Shown here piece after piece: positions 17,986 through 27,075 of a DNA stretch of 64,000 nucleotides. The DNA comes from Pyrinomonadaceae bacterium (lineage in GTDB: Bacteria > Acidobacteriota > Blastocatellia > Pyrinomonadales > Pyrinomonadaceae). The stretch spans positions 372,001 through 436,000 of the forward strand of contig JAIBCB010000003.1 of assembly GCA_019694355.1 (NCBI GenBank), read 5' to 3'. A model generated the notes under the pieces. It worked only from the letters and a program-made list of their open reading frames with translations, made no database searches and was not told where the DNA came from. The first letter of the stretch is position 1. Each line of letters opens with the position of its first letter. The position numbers and the translations under genes were made by a program.

Positions 17986-18516
17986 CAAAAATTCTAAATT
18001 GAGGCTTGATCCCGGTTCGCTTTGGAATTGAAATTAAGGCAGGACGGTCGGTTTATTCAGAAATGCCTGCCGAAACCTAACGGTCGGCGCACAATTCTTT
18101 AAGATCACATCAAATGATCGCTTTTTTCGATGAGCAGGACGAGAATCAACAGGATTATCGAGGTAGAGGCAGATTCCGAATATTCAAAATACAAGTGTAT
18201 TTATTCTATGAGGGAAATTCCTTCATCTTGCGGCAAACAAAATTCATTACAAGCCGCTTCTCAAACCAGGGAGCACATACCTTCAAATATCGATCGTGCT
18301 CGAAACCCGGCAAATCCGTTCTTCGCTGTCACTCAGCGTTAAAGATCCTTTTCAACCGTTTGCCTTCGATCCCGTTTCCTAACGGGGCAAACCTGTAAAC
18401 AAGTATATCGGAAGGGTTTCGAGAATGTAAACCTTTCATCGAACGTGGGCTGATATTTTTTTGCAAGCATTGAGCCGCTTCCGCGCAGCAGATACAATGA
18501 GGAACGAGCCCATCTT
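17986..18516. other. Divergent intergenic region, RNase E/G to DNA polymerase
   Basis: About 530 bases. Short reading frames exist (for example 18114-18398 and 18130-18342), but they lack ribosome binding sites, recognisable composition or motifs, and they overlap each other. It presumably holds both promoters; I could not pick either with confidence. An upstream GAGGAACGAG serves the polymerase start. Confidence 0.5.
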
Positions 18517-20292
18517 ATGGAACTGTATTTTCAACTCGTGAGCGATGCGGAGTCGCTCGCAAAAGCTTGTGCTGAACTCGGCGGCGAGGAATTCATCGGA
18601 TTCGACGTCGAAACGACCGATCTCGATCCGTACAAGGGCGAACTGCGGCTCGTGCAGCTCTCGAACGGCAAGGAGACGAAGGTCGTCGATGTGCGTGCCT
18701 TCGGCAGCGGTGACGAACTCAAGACATCGAAGGCTCTAAAACCGCTTCGTGACCTGCTTTCATCAAAGAAGCAGACGAAGATCGCCCACAACGCAAAATT
18801 CGATACGAAATGGGTTCGCCATCACCTTGGCTGTGACACAGAGAATATCTATGACACGTACTTAGCGAGCGTGCTGATCGGTTCTGCGGATGGCGAACGT
18901 CGGCATGGCCTTGCGGACGTTGTGCAGTTCTTCCTTGGTCGGACGCTCGATAAGACCGAACAGGTAAGCGATTGGGGAGCTGCAGAACTGACCGCTTCGC
19001 AGATCGAATATGCGGCAAAAGATGCGGTAATTATGCGAGAGGTCCGTGACCGGCTGCACGAGCGGATCGTCACCGAAGGCCTTGAACACGTACTGAAACT
19101 CGAAAATGAATGTGTGCTGCCGATCGCCCAGATGGAGCTGAACGGCATTTATCTCGACGAGACGCGTTGGCGTGAGCAGCTCGCAGTCGTCTCAAAGAAG
19201 CAGGCCGCCGCGGCCGAGGAACTTCAGGGAATGCTCGCAGCGGGCGTCGCACAGGCGTCGCTCTTCGGGCGGCCTGAGATCAATCTCGATTCGATCGATC
19301 AGGTGACGAGCGCATTGCAGAATCTTGGCGTGCCGGTTGAAGGCACGACGCGGGCCGGTGCTCTCCTTCCGCTCGCAGATGACTATCCTGTCGTCGCAAA
19401 ACTGCTCGAATATCGGCAGATGGCGAAAGCGACGCAGAGCTTTGGCGAGAATATCCTTGGATTCATCGAACCTTCGACAGGACGCATCCACGCGGATTTT
19501 CGTCAGATCGGTGCACCGACGGGGCGTTTTTCCTGTTCGAATCCGAACCTGCAGCAGATCCCGCATGAGGCCGAATATCGCCGATGTTTCGTTGCCCCAA
19601 AAGGCAGAAAACTCGTCGTTGCCGATTACTCACAGATCGAGCTGCGAATCCTGGCCGACATTTCGAAGGACAAGGCGTTCATCGACGCGTTCCGCTCAGG
19701 AGCCGATTTCCATGCCGCGACGGCCGCGCAGATCTTCGGCATCGAGACGGATGCGGTTACGCCGGATCAGCGTTCATTCGCAAAGCGTTTGAATTTTGGG
19801 GTTGTGTACGGGATAGGCGTACAGAGGTTCGCGAAAATGACGGGCCTTTCGGAATCGCAGGCCGAGGATACACTCCGACGATATTTTGCGACCTATCCGC
19901 GAATGGACAATTGGCTCCGAGCACAGGCGAAAGCAGTTTTGACCGAGCGAACGGCGCGAACGCTCACGGGCCGCCTTGCCCGTTTGAGATTTAACGAGAA
20001 TGACCGTGCCGAGGTCGGTGCGGCACAGCGTTACGCCAAAAATATGCCGATCCAGGGCACATCTGCCGATATCTTGAAGCGTGCCTTAAGGCTGCTTCAC
20101 GACGACATTCAAGGCACGTCCGCAAAGCTCGTGAATATCGTTCACGATGAGATCATTGTCGAGACAGATGCTTCGGAAGCCGAAGAAACGGCTCGCAAGC
20201 TCGAAGGTTCGATGCTCAACGCGGGCCGTGAATTTCTAAAAGATGTGCCTGTAAAGGTCGATCTCTCCATCTCTGACGAGTGGAGCAAATGA
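18517..20292 (+). CDS. Family A DNA polymerase with 3'-5' exonuclease, no 5' nuclease
   Basis: 591 residues, about 300 shorter than standard Pol I because the N-terminal 5' nuclease is missing. The proof-reading domain is intact: Exo I FDVETTD (Asp-30, Glu-32), Exo II HNAKFDTK, Exo III YAAKDAV. The polymerase domain has motif A ADYSQIELRI (Asp-370), motif B RSFAKRLNFGVVYG (O-helix Lys, Phe/Tyr) and motif C IVHDEI (Asp-544). It should synthesise and proof-read DNA but needs a separate flap nuclease to mature Okazaki fragments. NCBI calls such proteins bifunctional 3'-5' exonuclease/DNA polymerase. A canonical polA may exist elsewhere in the genome. Confidence 0.95.
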   Translation: MELYFQLVSDAESLAKACAELGGEEFIGFDVETTDLDPYKGELRLVQLSNGKETKVVDVRAFGSGDELKTSKALKPLRDLLSSKKQTKIAHNAKFDTKWVRHHLGCDTENIYDTYLASVLIGSADGERRHGLADVVQFFLGRTLDKTEQVSDWGAAELTASQIEYAAKDAVIMREVRDRLHERIVTEGLEHVLKLENECVLPIAQMELNGIYLDETRWREQLAVVSKKQAAAAEELQGMLAAGVAQASLFGRPEINLDSIDQVTSALQNLGVPVEGTTRAGALLPLADDYPVVAKLLEYRQMAKATQSFGENILGFIEPSTGRIHADFRQIGAPTGRFSCSNPNLQQIPHEAEYRRCFVAPKGRKLVVADYSQIELRILADISKDKAFIDAFRSGADFHAATAAQIFGIETDAVTPDQRSFAKRLNFGVVYGIGVQRFAKMTGLSESQAEDTLRRYFATYPRMDNWLRAQAKAVLTERTARTLTGRLARLRFNENDRAEVGAAQRYAKNMPIQGTSADILKRALRLLHDDIQGTSAKLVNIVHDEIIVETDASEAEETARKLEGSMLNAGREFLKDVPVKVDLSISDEWSK

Positions 20293-20295
20293 ACT

Positions 20296-21057
20296 CTATG
20301 CCGCAGCTTCGCTGGTCGCCGGGCGGACAAAGAGAATACGCGAGCAATTCTCACAAGTGATGATCTCGTTCCCGCGTCTTACTTCAACCTGAACCTGCGG
20401 CCGCAGCGAGATATGGCATGCGTTGCATGAGCCGTTGATGACCTCGGCGACCGCTATGCCGTCGCGGCTGCGTTGCGCGAGCCGGTCGTAAACCGCCGCG
20501 AGACGTTCCGGAAGCGTCGCAAAAGCGGCCGCTCGATGCGTCGTTTGCGTCGCAAATTCTTGCTTGTCGGCCGCGAGAGAGGTGTCGAATTCGCGTAATG
20601 CGGCGTCGCGGCGGCCATCGAGGCTTGATATCTCATCGGCTCGGTCAGCAAGCTCTTTTTCGACCGTCTCGCTTTCCTCAAGAAGCTCTACGATAGAAGT
20701 TTCGGCCTGGCCGATCGCCTTTTGAAGTGCGTCCATTTCACGCATTGCCGTTTCGTATTCTTTTTGATTCTGGGCGTGCTTTAGATTTCGCTCCGCGCGT
20801 TCGAGATACGTTCTGTTTTCAGCGATCTCGCGTTCGTGCCCGGTGCGTTTTTCGCTGTTAGAATCGCGGCGGTTCTGAATTTCGCGTATAGAAAAGGCGT
20901 GCTGTTCAAACTCTTGTTCGATCACTGCACGCCTGGCTTCTGCGGTCTCTATGATTTTCTTCAGTCGACGAAGATTTGTGTCCGTCTCCTGTAGTTCTAT
21001 TAACTTATCCAACTCTTCGATCACGGCTTGTTTGTCTCCTAAATTCGGGTCAAACAA
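20296..21057 (-). CDS. Coiled-coil zinc-ribbon protein, C4-type (DUF164 family)
   Basis: 253 residues. Residues about 15-190 form a long antiparallel coiled coil. The C-terminus carries two CxxC knuckles (SCNACH and TCENCS) forming a C4 zinc ribbon of the zf-RING_7 / PF02591 type. Proteins of this family are widespread and often linked to nucleic-acid or secretion functions, but the biochemical role is not settled. The stop codon lies four bases from the end of the convergent polymerase gene. nfu lies upstream on the same strand with a 40-base gap, so the two may form an operon. Confidence 0.85.
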   Translation of the reverse strand: MFDPNLGDKQAVIEELDKLIELQETDTNLRRLKKIIETAEARRAVIEQEFEQHAFSIREIQNRRDSNSEKRTGHEREIAENRTYLERAERNLKHAQNQKEYETAMREMDALQKAIGQAETSIVELLEESETVEKELADRADEISSLDGRRDAALREFDTSLAADKQEFATQTTHRAAAFATLPERLAAVYDRLAQRSRDGIAVAEVINGSCNACHISLRPQVQVEVRRGNEIITCENCSRILFVRPATSEAAA

Positions 21058-21097
21058 AAATGATACCGCATTTTGGAGCGCTATCGCAAAGCATTGG

Positions 21098-21715
21098 CTA
21101 TACGGCGATCACTTCCATATCGGGGTCGATATCTTCCCGGAGCATATTTTCGATGGCCGCGAGCGTTCCGCTGATCGAGCTCGGGCAGCTTCCGCAGGAG
21201 CCTTGGTAGCGGATCTTCAGCTCGCTTCCGTTAAGCTCGATTATCTCCATCCAGCCGCCATCCCCGGCAAGGTAAGGCAGTATCTTTTCGTCAAGCAGAG
21301 CCTGGATCTCGCGAAGTTTCGGGTCGTCGTCAGAACCTGCTGCAGCAATCGCTCCCCCGACCTTGCCTGCCGCTCCATTCCCATTACCGTTGGTTGGCCT
21401 TACGGCGACCGCCTCGGCCGCACGGATCGGAACCGCCATCTCGGGCAGAACCTCGTCCCATTCCGCGTCGTCGGTCTTCTCAACGGTTACCATCTTGTCC
21501 ATATAAAACACGGACACGACGTTGCCGACGTCGAAGATCGATTTTGCGAATTTATCGTTAACCGCGGCCTCTGCGTTCGGGAACGAATGCGACGTTCCGT
21601 AGCTAACGGGTTCGCGCAAGATGAACTTTACAGCGTTCGGGTTTGGGGTTTCCTGTATGTCTGAGATCTTCGGCATTCCTTGTAATGAACAGCTTTTCGT
21701 CTTCGAAAGCTCCAT
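21098..21715 (-). CDS. nfu: Nfu-type Fe-S cluster carrier (NifU C-terminal domain)
   Basis: 205 residues: an Nfu N-terminal domain (about 13-100; ETPNPNAVKFIL is characteristic), a Gly/Asn/Ala linker (about 108-125) and the NifU-like domain (about 130-205) with the cluster-binding CGSC in YQGSCGSCPSS. It accepts and delivers [4Fe-4S] clusters to target enzymes. The first ATG (21715) is used; an internal ATG at 21676 has AAGGA directly against it and is a poor start. It sits before the zinc-ribbon gene. No isc or suf genes are in the window. Confidence 0.92.
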   Translation of the reverse strand: MELSKTKSCSLQGMPKISDIQETPNPNAVKFILREPVSYGTSHSFPNAEAAVNDKFAKSIFDVGNVVSVFYMDKMVTVEKTDDAEWDEVLPEMAVPIRAAEAVAVRPTNGNGNGAAGKVGGAIAAAGSDDDPKLREIQALLDEKILPYLAGDGGWMEIIELNGSELKIRYQGSCGSCPSSISGTLAAIENMLREDIDPDMEVIAV

Positions 21716-21869
21716 CTCAAGTATGTTGAAACATTACATTTTTGTCAACATTTGAGACGGGAAGAAGGCCCGGTTCACAAGACAACAGCTATCCTGCGAT
21801 GCCGGGCCTCAAAAAAAGTTCAGAGACTGCCGAACAAGGAACAAAACAAAGAGCTAAAACTCGTCAAGC

Positions 21870-22067
21870 CTATTCCGTGATGTGGATATCATCGGTCTTA
21901 TTCATTCGGCCGGACATGAACATCGCTGCAAATGCCAAAAACGCGATGATAGCGATCACTCCGATAACGATCCAGATCTTGTTATCGGCGCTGGCCATGT
22001 ATTTATAGATCGAGAAAGCACCCACTATCGCGGCAAGGACTGCCAAAATGCCGTTAAGAGAACCCAT
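21870..22067 (-). CDS. Small two-helix membrane protein
   Basis: 65 residues with two membrane segments (about 5-22 and 31-51) and a short charged tail ending DDIHITE. The ATG at 22067 lies nine bases behind a strong GGAGGT ribosome binding site, which makes it a real gene despite its size; a TTG two codons upstream is too close to that site. Standing alone between nfu and prmC on the same strand. No family recognised; function unknown. Confidence 0.7.
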   Translation of the reverse strand: MGSLNGILAVLAAIVGAFSIYKYMASADNKIWIVIGVIAIIAFLAFAAMFMSGRMNKTDDIHITE

Positions 22068-22237
22068 TAACAACTCACCTCCGAAAAATTTATTAGTCAG
22101 TGGTGAACAGACCGGACGCTTCCGGCGTGACCATCAAACCAGATGGCACGATGCGCTAAATGAGATTTCAACGCAACTGTCTCAAAACACCCTCATCTTA
22201 CTCCCAACAGGTATTGAAAGCAAGGTTTTGACGCATC

Positions 22238-23083
22238 CTAAAGGCGAAAAGCCCGTAAAACGCGCGGTATGGATTGAAGATCGGTAAAAAACCGCACATC
22301 GAACCACTTTTCAGGGGAGAGAAGCGTCCGTACACTTTCCGATTGGCAATGACCGATCTCCATAAAAAGAACACCGCCGGCGGCGAGTTTGTGGTAAGAA
22401 TCTTCAATGATTCTCTGTATCACGCCGAGACCGTCGGCACCGTCGGTGAGTGCCATCCTGGGCTCGAAGTCCCGAACTTCGCTGTCGAGCTCCGCGACCT
22501 CGTCAAGCGAGATATACGGCGGGTTTGAAACGACCGCGTCAAACGCATCTTCGACCACCGAATCAAATACGTCCGAGAGCCTCAAGTCGAGGCGGCCTAG
22601 GACATTGTGTCGTTCGGCGTTGCGGCGTGCGAGCTCCAACGCATCGGGCGAGAGATCGACGGCGATCGCGGCCGCATTTGGCAACTCGCGAAGCAACGAG
22701 ACGCTGATGCAGCCCGAACCGACACCGATCTCACAAAATCGAGGTGCCGTCTTACCACGCAGGGCATTGACAGCATTTTCGACGAGGATCTCAGTTTCAG
22801 GGCGAGGAATGAGAACGGCCGGCGAGACGATAAGTTCCAAACCGTAGAATTCGGTCCGTCCGGTGATGTATTGCACCGGTTCGTGGTTCTCGCGGCGGTG
22901 AACAGCTTCGTCGAATGAGCCTTGCTCTTCTTCCGACAGCTTGTATTCCGGATGGGCGAACAGGAACTCTTTAGGCCGTCCAAGGGCAAACGATAAGAGC
23001 AGCCTCGCGTCCTTTTGCGCCTCCTTGACGCCTGCCGCTGCCAGCCGATGGACAGCATCTCTTAGAGCTTCAGCGATGGTCAT
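22238..23083 (-). CDS. prmC: PrmC release-factor glutamine methyltransferase
   Basis: Methylates the Gln of the GGQ motif in peptide-chain release factors. 281 residues: helical N-terminal domain (1-75) and a Rossmann SAM-binding domain with ARFCEIGVGSGCISVSLL as motif I and the diagnostic NPPY in VVSNPPYISLDEV. The start overlaps the end of the upstream glycosylphosphotransferase gene by four bases (ATGA), implying co-transcription with an unrelated pathway. The partner gene prfA is not adjacent. Confidence 0.95.
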   Translation of the reverse strand: MTIAEALRDAVHRLAAAGVKEAQKDARLLLSFALGRPKEFLFAHPEYKLSEEEQGSFDEAVHRRENHEPVQYITGRTEFYGLELIVSPAVLIPRPETEILVENAVNALRGKTAPRFCEIGVGSGCISVSLLRELPNAAAIAVDLSPDALELARRNAERHNVLGRLDLRLSDVFDSVVEDAFDAVVSNPPYISLDEVAELDSEVRDFEPRMALTDGADGLGVIQRIIEDSYHKLAAGGVLFMEIGHCQSESVRTLLSPEKWFDVRFFTDLQSIPRVLRAFRL

Positions 23084-24609
23084 CGGGCACCGTCGCCTCG
23101 CAGAACGGCCGGGATCGTGAGCGCAAGTATCTTTGCGTCAAGCAGCAGCGACCAATTCTCAATGTAGTAGAGATCGACGCGGACCATTTCTTCGAAGGTA
23201 AGGCGACTGCGGCCGGAGACCTGCCAAAGGCCTGTCATTCCGGGCTTCATATCGAGCCGCTTTCGCTGCCAAACCTCATAAGCTTCGACCTCGTATGGAA
23301 TCGGCGGACGCGGGCCGACGATGCTCATCTCGCCGCGAAGAACGTTCAGGAGCTGAGGCAGTTCGTCGATGCTTGTGCGTCGTAAAAAACGGCCGGTGCG
23401 TGTGATCCGCGGGTCATCCTTTACCTTGCCGAAGACCGGCTTGTCTTCGTCGCCGGAATTTGCGGCGTTCGCACCTGCGATATTCTGCTCGTAGGCCGCA
23501 CGATGCACGCTCTCGTCAGCATCGGACCTCATAGTGCGGAACTTGTAGCAGAGAAAGACGCGGCCATCCATTCCGACGCGTTCCTGGCGGAACATGATTT
23601 TTCCGGGCGTATCGAACTTTACCGAGAGGGCCGCAATGATCCAGATCGGTGCCGTCACGACGGTCGCAGCAAACGCGATAACAAGATCCGAGATGCGTTT
23701 TACAAAACGCTGTCCATCGGAAAGCGGAGACCGGAAAAGGCGGACCATCGGCAAGACACCGATGCGGTCAACGCTGGTCTTTTGCGGCAGAAGGTCGAAC
23801 AGTGTCGGTGCAAAACGAAACTCGACGCGACGTTTTCGTCCCAAAGCCATCATCGCCTCGAACAGCTTTTCACCGGCGAGCGAATCGTCGGTGATGATCA
23901 CTTCCTTGATGTCGTAGCGGCGGATCACATCGGCAAGTTCGCTTATCTCGCCTAGCCTTTCGGCATTTGCCGATTCGTTCTCGCCGTCAGCAACATAACC
24001 GACAACGCGATAGCCGAGATGACGTCGCGAACCGAGCTCGGAGATCGTCTGTTCGGATTCCGAATTGCTTCCGACGATTATCGTCGGGATGAGATTGATG
24101 CCTCGGCCGCGGGCCGCTGATTGTGCAGCACGGACGGCGAGGTGGAATGCAGAAAGAAGCACGAGCGTGCAGACAAGATCGAGCGCGAACACGCCGCGAG
24201 AATATGAAAAATCGCGATACAAATATCCGCCGCGAAACATGAACGCCCACGCAATTATCAATAGCGAAGAAATGAGGGTCGCGCCGGAAACACGCGCCAT
24301 TTCGCGTGAGTATTCAAAAGCTCCGTCAAACCTGTAAACTCTTGCAATGCCCAACGTTATGACGCGGCAGGGAACGGCGAACGCCAGGATGCCGACGTAA
24401 GGCAGAAAGCTCTCACTCCAAATGGCCGGTCCGTCGGCGAACGCGCTTTTGCCTTCGCGAAGCCAAAAGGCAAAAATAAAGCCGACGGCAGCGAGGGTCG
24501 CATCCACGCAGATGACGCAAAAACGAACGAGCGGCATCACCCAACGCGGCATAACTGCGAGGTTTGTCGGCGGCAATGTTCGTTTGGCGGTCGCGGTTTC
24601 GATTCCCAT
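23080..24609 (-). CDS. Polyprenyl-phosphate glycosylphosphotransferase (WbaP/WcaJ type)
   Basis: Transfers a sugar-1-phosphate to undecaprenyl phosphate, the first step of exopolysaccharide repeat assembly. 509 residues from ATG 24609 (a TTG at 24633 gives eight more residues): four to five N-terminal helices, a Rossmann-like CoA-binding-type domain (about 155-270), a re-entrant helix (about 305-325) and the catalytic bacterial sugar transferase domain with FRQERVGMDGRVFLCYKFRTM, GRFLRRTSIDELPQL and MKPGMTGLWQVSGRS. The gene diverges from two glycosyltransferases, forming a small polysaccharide cluster. Confidence 0.93.
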   Translation of the reverse strand: MGIETATAKRTLPPTNLAVMPRWVMPLVRFCVICVDATLAAVGFIFAFWLREGKSAFADGPAIWSESFLPYVGILAFAVPCRVITLGIARVYRFDGAFEYSREMARVSGATLISSLLIIAWAFMFRGGYLYRDFSYSRGVFALDLVCTLVLLSAFHLAVRAAQSAARGRGINLIPTIIVGSNSESEQTISELGSRRHLGYRVVGYVADGENESANAERLGEISELADVIRRYDIKEVIITDDSLAGEKLFEAMMALGRKRRVEFRFAPTLFDLLPQKTSVDRIGVLPMVRLFRSPLSDGQRFVKRISDLVIAFAATVVTAPIWIIAALSVKFDTPGKIMFRQERVGMDGRVFLCYKFRTMRSDADESVHRAAYEQNIAGANAANSGDEDKPVFGKVKDDPRITRTGRFLRRTSIDELPQLLNVLRGEMSIVGPRPPIPYEVEAYEVWQRKRLDMKPGMTGLWQVSGRSRLTFEEMVRVDLYYIENWSLLLDAKILALTIPAVLRGDGAR

Positions 24610-24657
24610 TTTTTGAATTTGCCTTTGGGGCAACGATCCGTTCCACTCGATTGTAAG

Positions 24658-25725
24658 ATGAAAGTGCTTATTACCGCACCAAGCCTAAAGGAAAAAGACA
24701 ACGTGAGCGGTATCTCGACCCTCGTTGCGAATATCATCAGGCTGTCGAGCAACGAGTATGTCCACTTTCGTGCGGGCCGCCGTGACGGCGCAGAAAAGAG
24801 CGTGAAATGGATCGCCTCGCAGCCGCGAATGGTGCGTGATTTTCGGCGCGCGATCGATGATGAACGCCCCGACATAATTCATCTGAATACATCGTTCTCG
24901 CGTCTTGCGATGCTGCGTGACGCGGTGCTGGTTCGTGCGGCGGCGGGAAAAGGCGTGCCGATCGTGCTCCACATCCACGGCGGGCCGTTCTTCTTGAAAG
25001 ACGAACCTGGACCGGTGCTTAGGCGTTGTGTCGGCGCGATGGCCAAGTATTCTGCCGAGATCATCGTGCTGAGCGAGCAGGAACGTGACGTGCTCGAAAA
25101 ACGCCATCAACGCGAAGGTGCGAATGTGCTCGCGAATGCTGTTCCGATGAGTGAAGCGGTCGAGCGTTCGGCAGAAAAAAGTCCGCGTTCGATCATCTAT
25201 TTTGGGAGGCTCAATCGAGAAAAAGGCCTTGACCGCATTGTCGAAGCTTGCCGCGGCCTGATCGAACGCGAGATCCCTTTCAAATTCAACGCATACGGTG
25301 CAGGGCCGGATGCCGAGAGCTTCTTGAACGAGATGCGTAGCGTCTGCGGCGAGAGATTTGAATTCTGCGGCGTGGTCGACGGCGAAAGCAAATGGCAAGC
25401 TCTTGCCGAAAACGACATTTTCCTGCTTCCGTCCGATCACGAAGGCCTTCCGATAGCTCTTCTGGAAGCGATGGCCGCGGGTTGTGTTCCGGTCGTACGA
25501 CGAAATGATGCGATCGCCGCTGCCGTCGAACAAGGCGTCGCCGGCTTCGTTGTCGATATCAATGATAAGGACGAGATCGTCGAGCGGCTTGCCTATTTGC
25601 TTGATGAAAGCCGTGACCTCTCTGCAATGCGGAACGCGGCCCGCGAAACCATCGCGGAGCGATATTCATTCGAAAATTATCTTGGAAGGCTCGAAGAGAT
25701 CTATAAAAAGGCGTTGAACGGATGA
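24658..25725 (+). CDS. GT4 family glycosyltransferase
   Basis: 355 residues, GT-B fold. The start is taken at the ATG 24658, whose product begins MKVLITAPS, the usual first strand of GT4; the upstream TTG extension is not credible. N-terminal domain has the IVLHIHGGPFF acceptor-side motif. The C-terminal nucleotide-sugar domain shows IIYFGRLNREKGLD and LPSDHEGLPIALLEAMAAG (the EX7E signature). It overlaps the next gene by four bases. Likely adds a sugar to the lipid-linked repeat started by the divergent glycosylphosphotransferase; sugar not predictable. Confidence 0.92.
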   Translation: MKVLITAPSLKEKDNVSGISTLVANIIRLSSNEYVHFRAGRRDGAEKSVKWIASQPRMVRDFRRAIDDERPDIIHLNTSFSRLAMLRDAVLVRAAAGKGVPIVLHIHGGPFFLKDEPGPVLRRCVGAMAKYSAEIIVLSEQERDVLEKRHQREGANVLANAVPMSEAVERSAEKSPRSIIYFGRLNREKGLDRIVEACRGLIEREIPFKFNAYGAGPDAESFLNEMRSVCGERFEFCGVVDGESKWQALAENDIFLLPSDHEGLPIALLEAMAAGCVPVVRRNDAIAAAVEQGVAGFVVDINDKDEIVERLAYLLDESRDLSAMRNAARETIAERYSFENYLGRLEEIYKKALNG

Positions 25726-26477
25726 GCGAAACGGCGAATAAAGTTCGTGTTGTGAGCCTCGATGTCGATGTCGTCGAGTTTCGGCGACTGATCGACCGCA
25801 TTGACTCGCTGCGTGCCGATGGCGGCGGATACGTGTGCTTTTCGACGGTCCATATGGTGATGGAGTCGTCCGATGCGCCGGAATACGCCGAAAAGGTGAA
25901 TTCCGCAGATATCATCGTGCCCGACGGAATGCCGCTCGTCTGGATGCAGAAGATCGAAGGGCGACGCGATGCAAACCGAGTGCGTGCGAACGATCTGATG
26001 ATCGGCCTTTGCCGGTTTGCGGAAGAAAATGGCCTTTCGGTCGGGTTCTATGGAGCGTCGGAAGCGGTGATCGAAGGGATAAAAGAGCGTGCCGCGAGGG
26101 ATTTCCCGGCTCTGAAGGTCGCATACGCGTATTCACCGCCTTTCAGGCCGCTGACGGATGAAGAAGACACCGAAATTACGGCTAAGATCGCAGAAAATGC
26201 ACCGGACTTTCTGTTCGTCGGACTTGGCTGCCCGAAACAAGAGCGTTGGATGAATGAGCATCGCCCAAGACTCAAGGCCGTAATGCTCGGCGTCGGTGCA
26301 TCTTTCGACTTTTTTGCTGGGAATGTGGCCGAATGTCCGCCATGGATCGGCCGGCTTGGGTTGGAATGGCTTTTCCGGCTCGTACAAGAGCCGAGAAGGC
26401 TTTGGAAACGATATTTGATACTCAACCCAAGGTTCGCATATCGTGCGGCATTACAGGCCGTTTCGAGGCGAAATTAG
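25722..26477 (+). CDS. WecB/TagA/CpsF (GT26) glycosyltransferase
   Basis: 251 residues of the GT26 family, which adds ManNAc-type or related sugars to undecaprenyl-linked precursors. Diagnostic stretches are ADIIVPDGMPLVW (catalytic-loop region), VGFYGASEAV and VGLGCPKQERWMNEH. It is translationally coupled to the GT4 gene upstream by a four-base overlap. Together with the initiating transferase, these three genes would build the first sugars of a surface polysaccharide. No flippase or polymerase (Wzx/Wzy) is nearby. Confidence 0.94.
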   Translation: MSETANKVRVVSLDVDVVEFRRLIDRIDSLRADGGGYVCFSTVHMVMESSDAPEYAEKVNSADIIVPDGMPLVWMQKIEGRRDANRVRANDLMIGLCRFAEENGLSVGFYGASEAVIEGIKERAARDFPALKVAYAYSPPFRPLTDEEDTEITAKIAENAPDFLFVGLGCPKQERWMNEHRPRLKAVMLGVGASFDFFAGNVAECPPWIGRLGLEWLFRLVQEPRRLWKRYLILNPRFAYRAALQAVSRRN

Positions 26478-26547
26478 GCCGTGCGATTGCCGTTTGCGGC
26501 GAAAGGCTACATAATTATTCGTTTAGACCGCGGATTATCGTTTTACG

Positions 26548-27072
26548 ATGAAATTCTTCTCGGATATTCGGCTGCTCTTGCTTGCTGTGTGGTTCGGCGG
26601 AGCCATATTTTTCATTGGCGTTGCACAGACCGCATTCTCTGTCGTGCCCGACCGTGAGCTCGCCGGTGCTGTCGTCGGACGCTCGCTTGCGATCTTGAAT
26701 TACGCCGGAGCCGCCATCGCACTCGTGCTGATAGCGACGTCGTTCATAGTTCGGCGGGCAAATGCATTTTGGCTATGGATCGAGCGGCTTTTGCTGCTCG
26801 TGATCGCGGCGGCAAGCCTCGGCGGGCAGTTGGTGATCAGCAGTTGGATGGCGACGATCCGCACCCAAGCGGGCGGACCCATCGATGCCCTTGCTGCCGA
26901 CAACCCTTTGAGGATGCAGTTCGACAAGCTGCATCATTGGTCGGAATGGACGCTGATGGCGGCAATGATCGCCGCCTTGCTGACATTTTTTATCATCGCG
27001 AATCGCCGCTTTTCTTCGGCAAAGGCGGACGACCTCGCAAGTTTCGATATCAACCAGGAATTTAAGTTCTAA
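26548..27072 (+). CDS. DUF4149 membrane protein
   Basis: 174 residues with four membrane helices (about 5-28, 46-66, 74-97, 135-156). The loop GPIDALAADNPLRMQFDKLHHWSEW and the helix-opening WFGGAIFFIGVAQTAF match DUF4149/TMEM205-like proteins. Function unknown. The GrdB-like gene begins three bases after its stop, so the two are coupled. Confidence 0.8.
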   Translation: MKFFSDIRLLLLAVWFGGAIFFIGVAQTAFSVVPDRELAGAVVGRSLAILNYAGAAIALVLIATSFIVRRANAFWLWIERLLLLVIAAASLGGQLVISSWMATIRTQAGGPIDALAADNPLRMQFDKLHHWSEWTLMAAMIAALLTFFIIANRRFSSAKADDLASFDINQEFKF

Positions 27073-27075
27073 GTT

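Noticed and set aside
18114..18398. Short frames in the 18.0-18.5 kb intergenic region
   Set aside because: No ribosome binding site, overlapping alternatives in two frames, and no recognisable motif.
21768..21808. GGCCCGG and CCGGGCC inverted repeat before nfu
   Set aside because: The loop is 27 bases and the flanking run is A on the plus strand, so it does not make a terminator in either direction.
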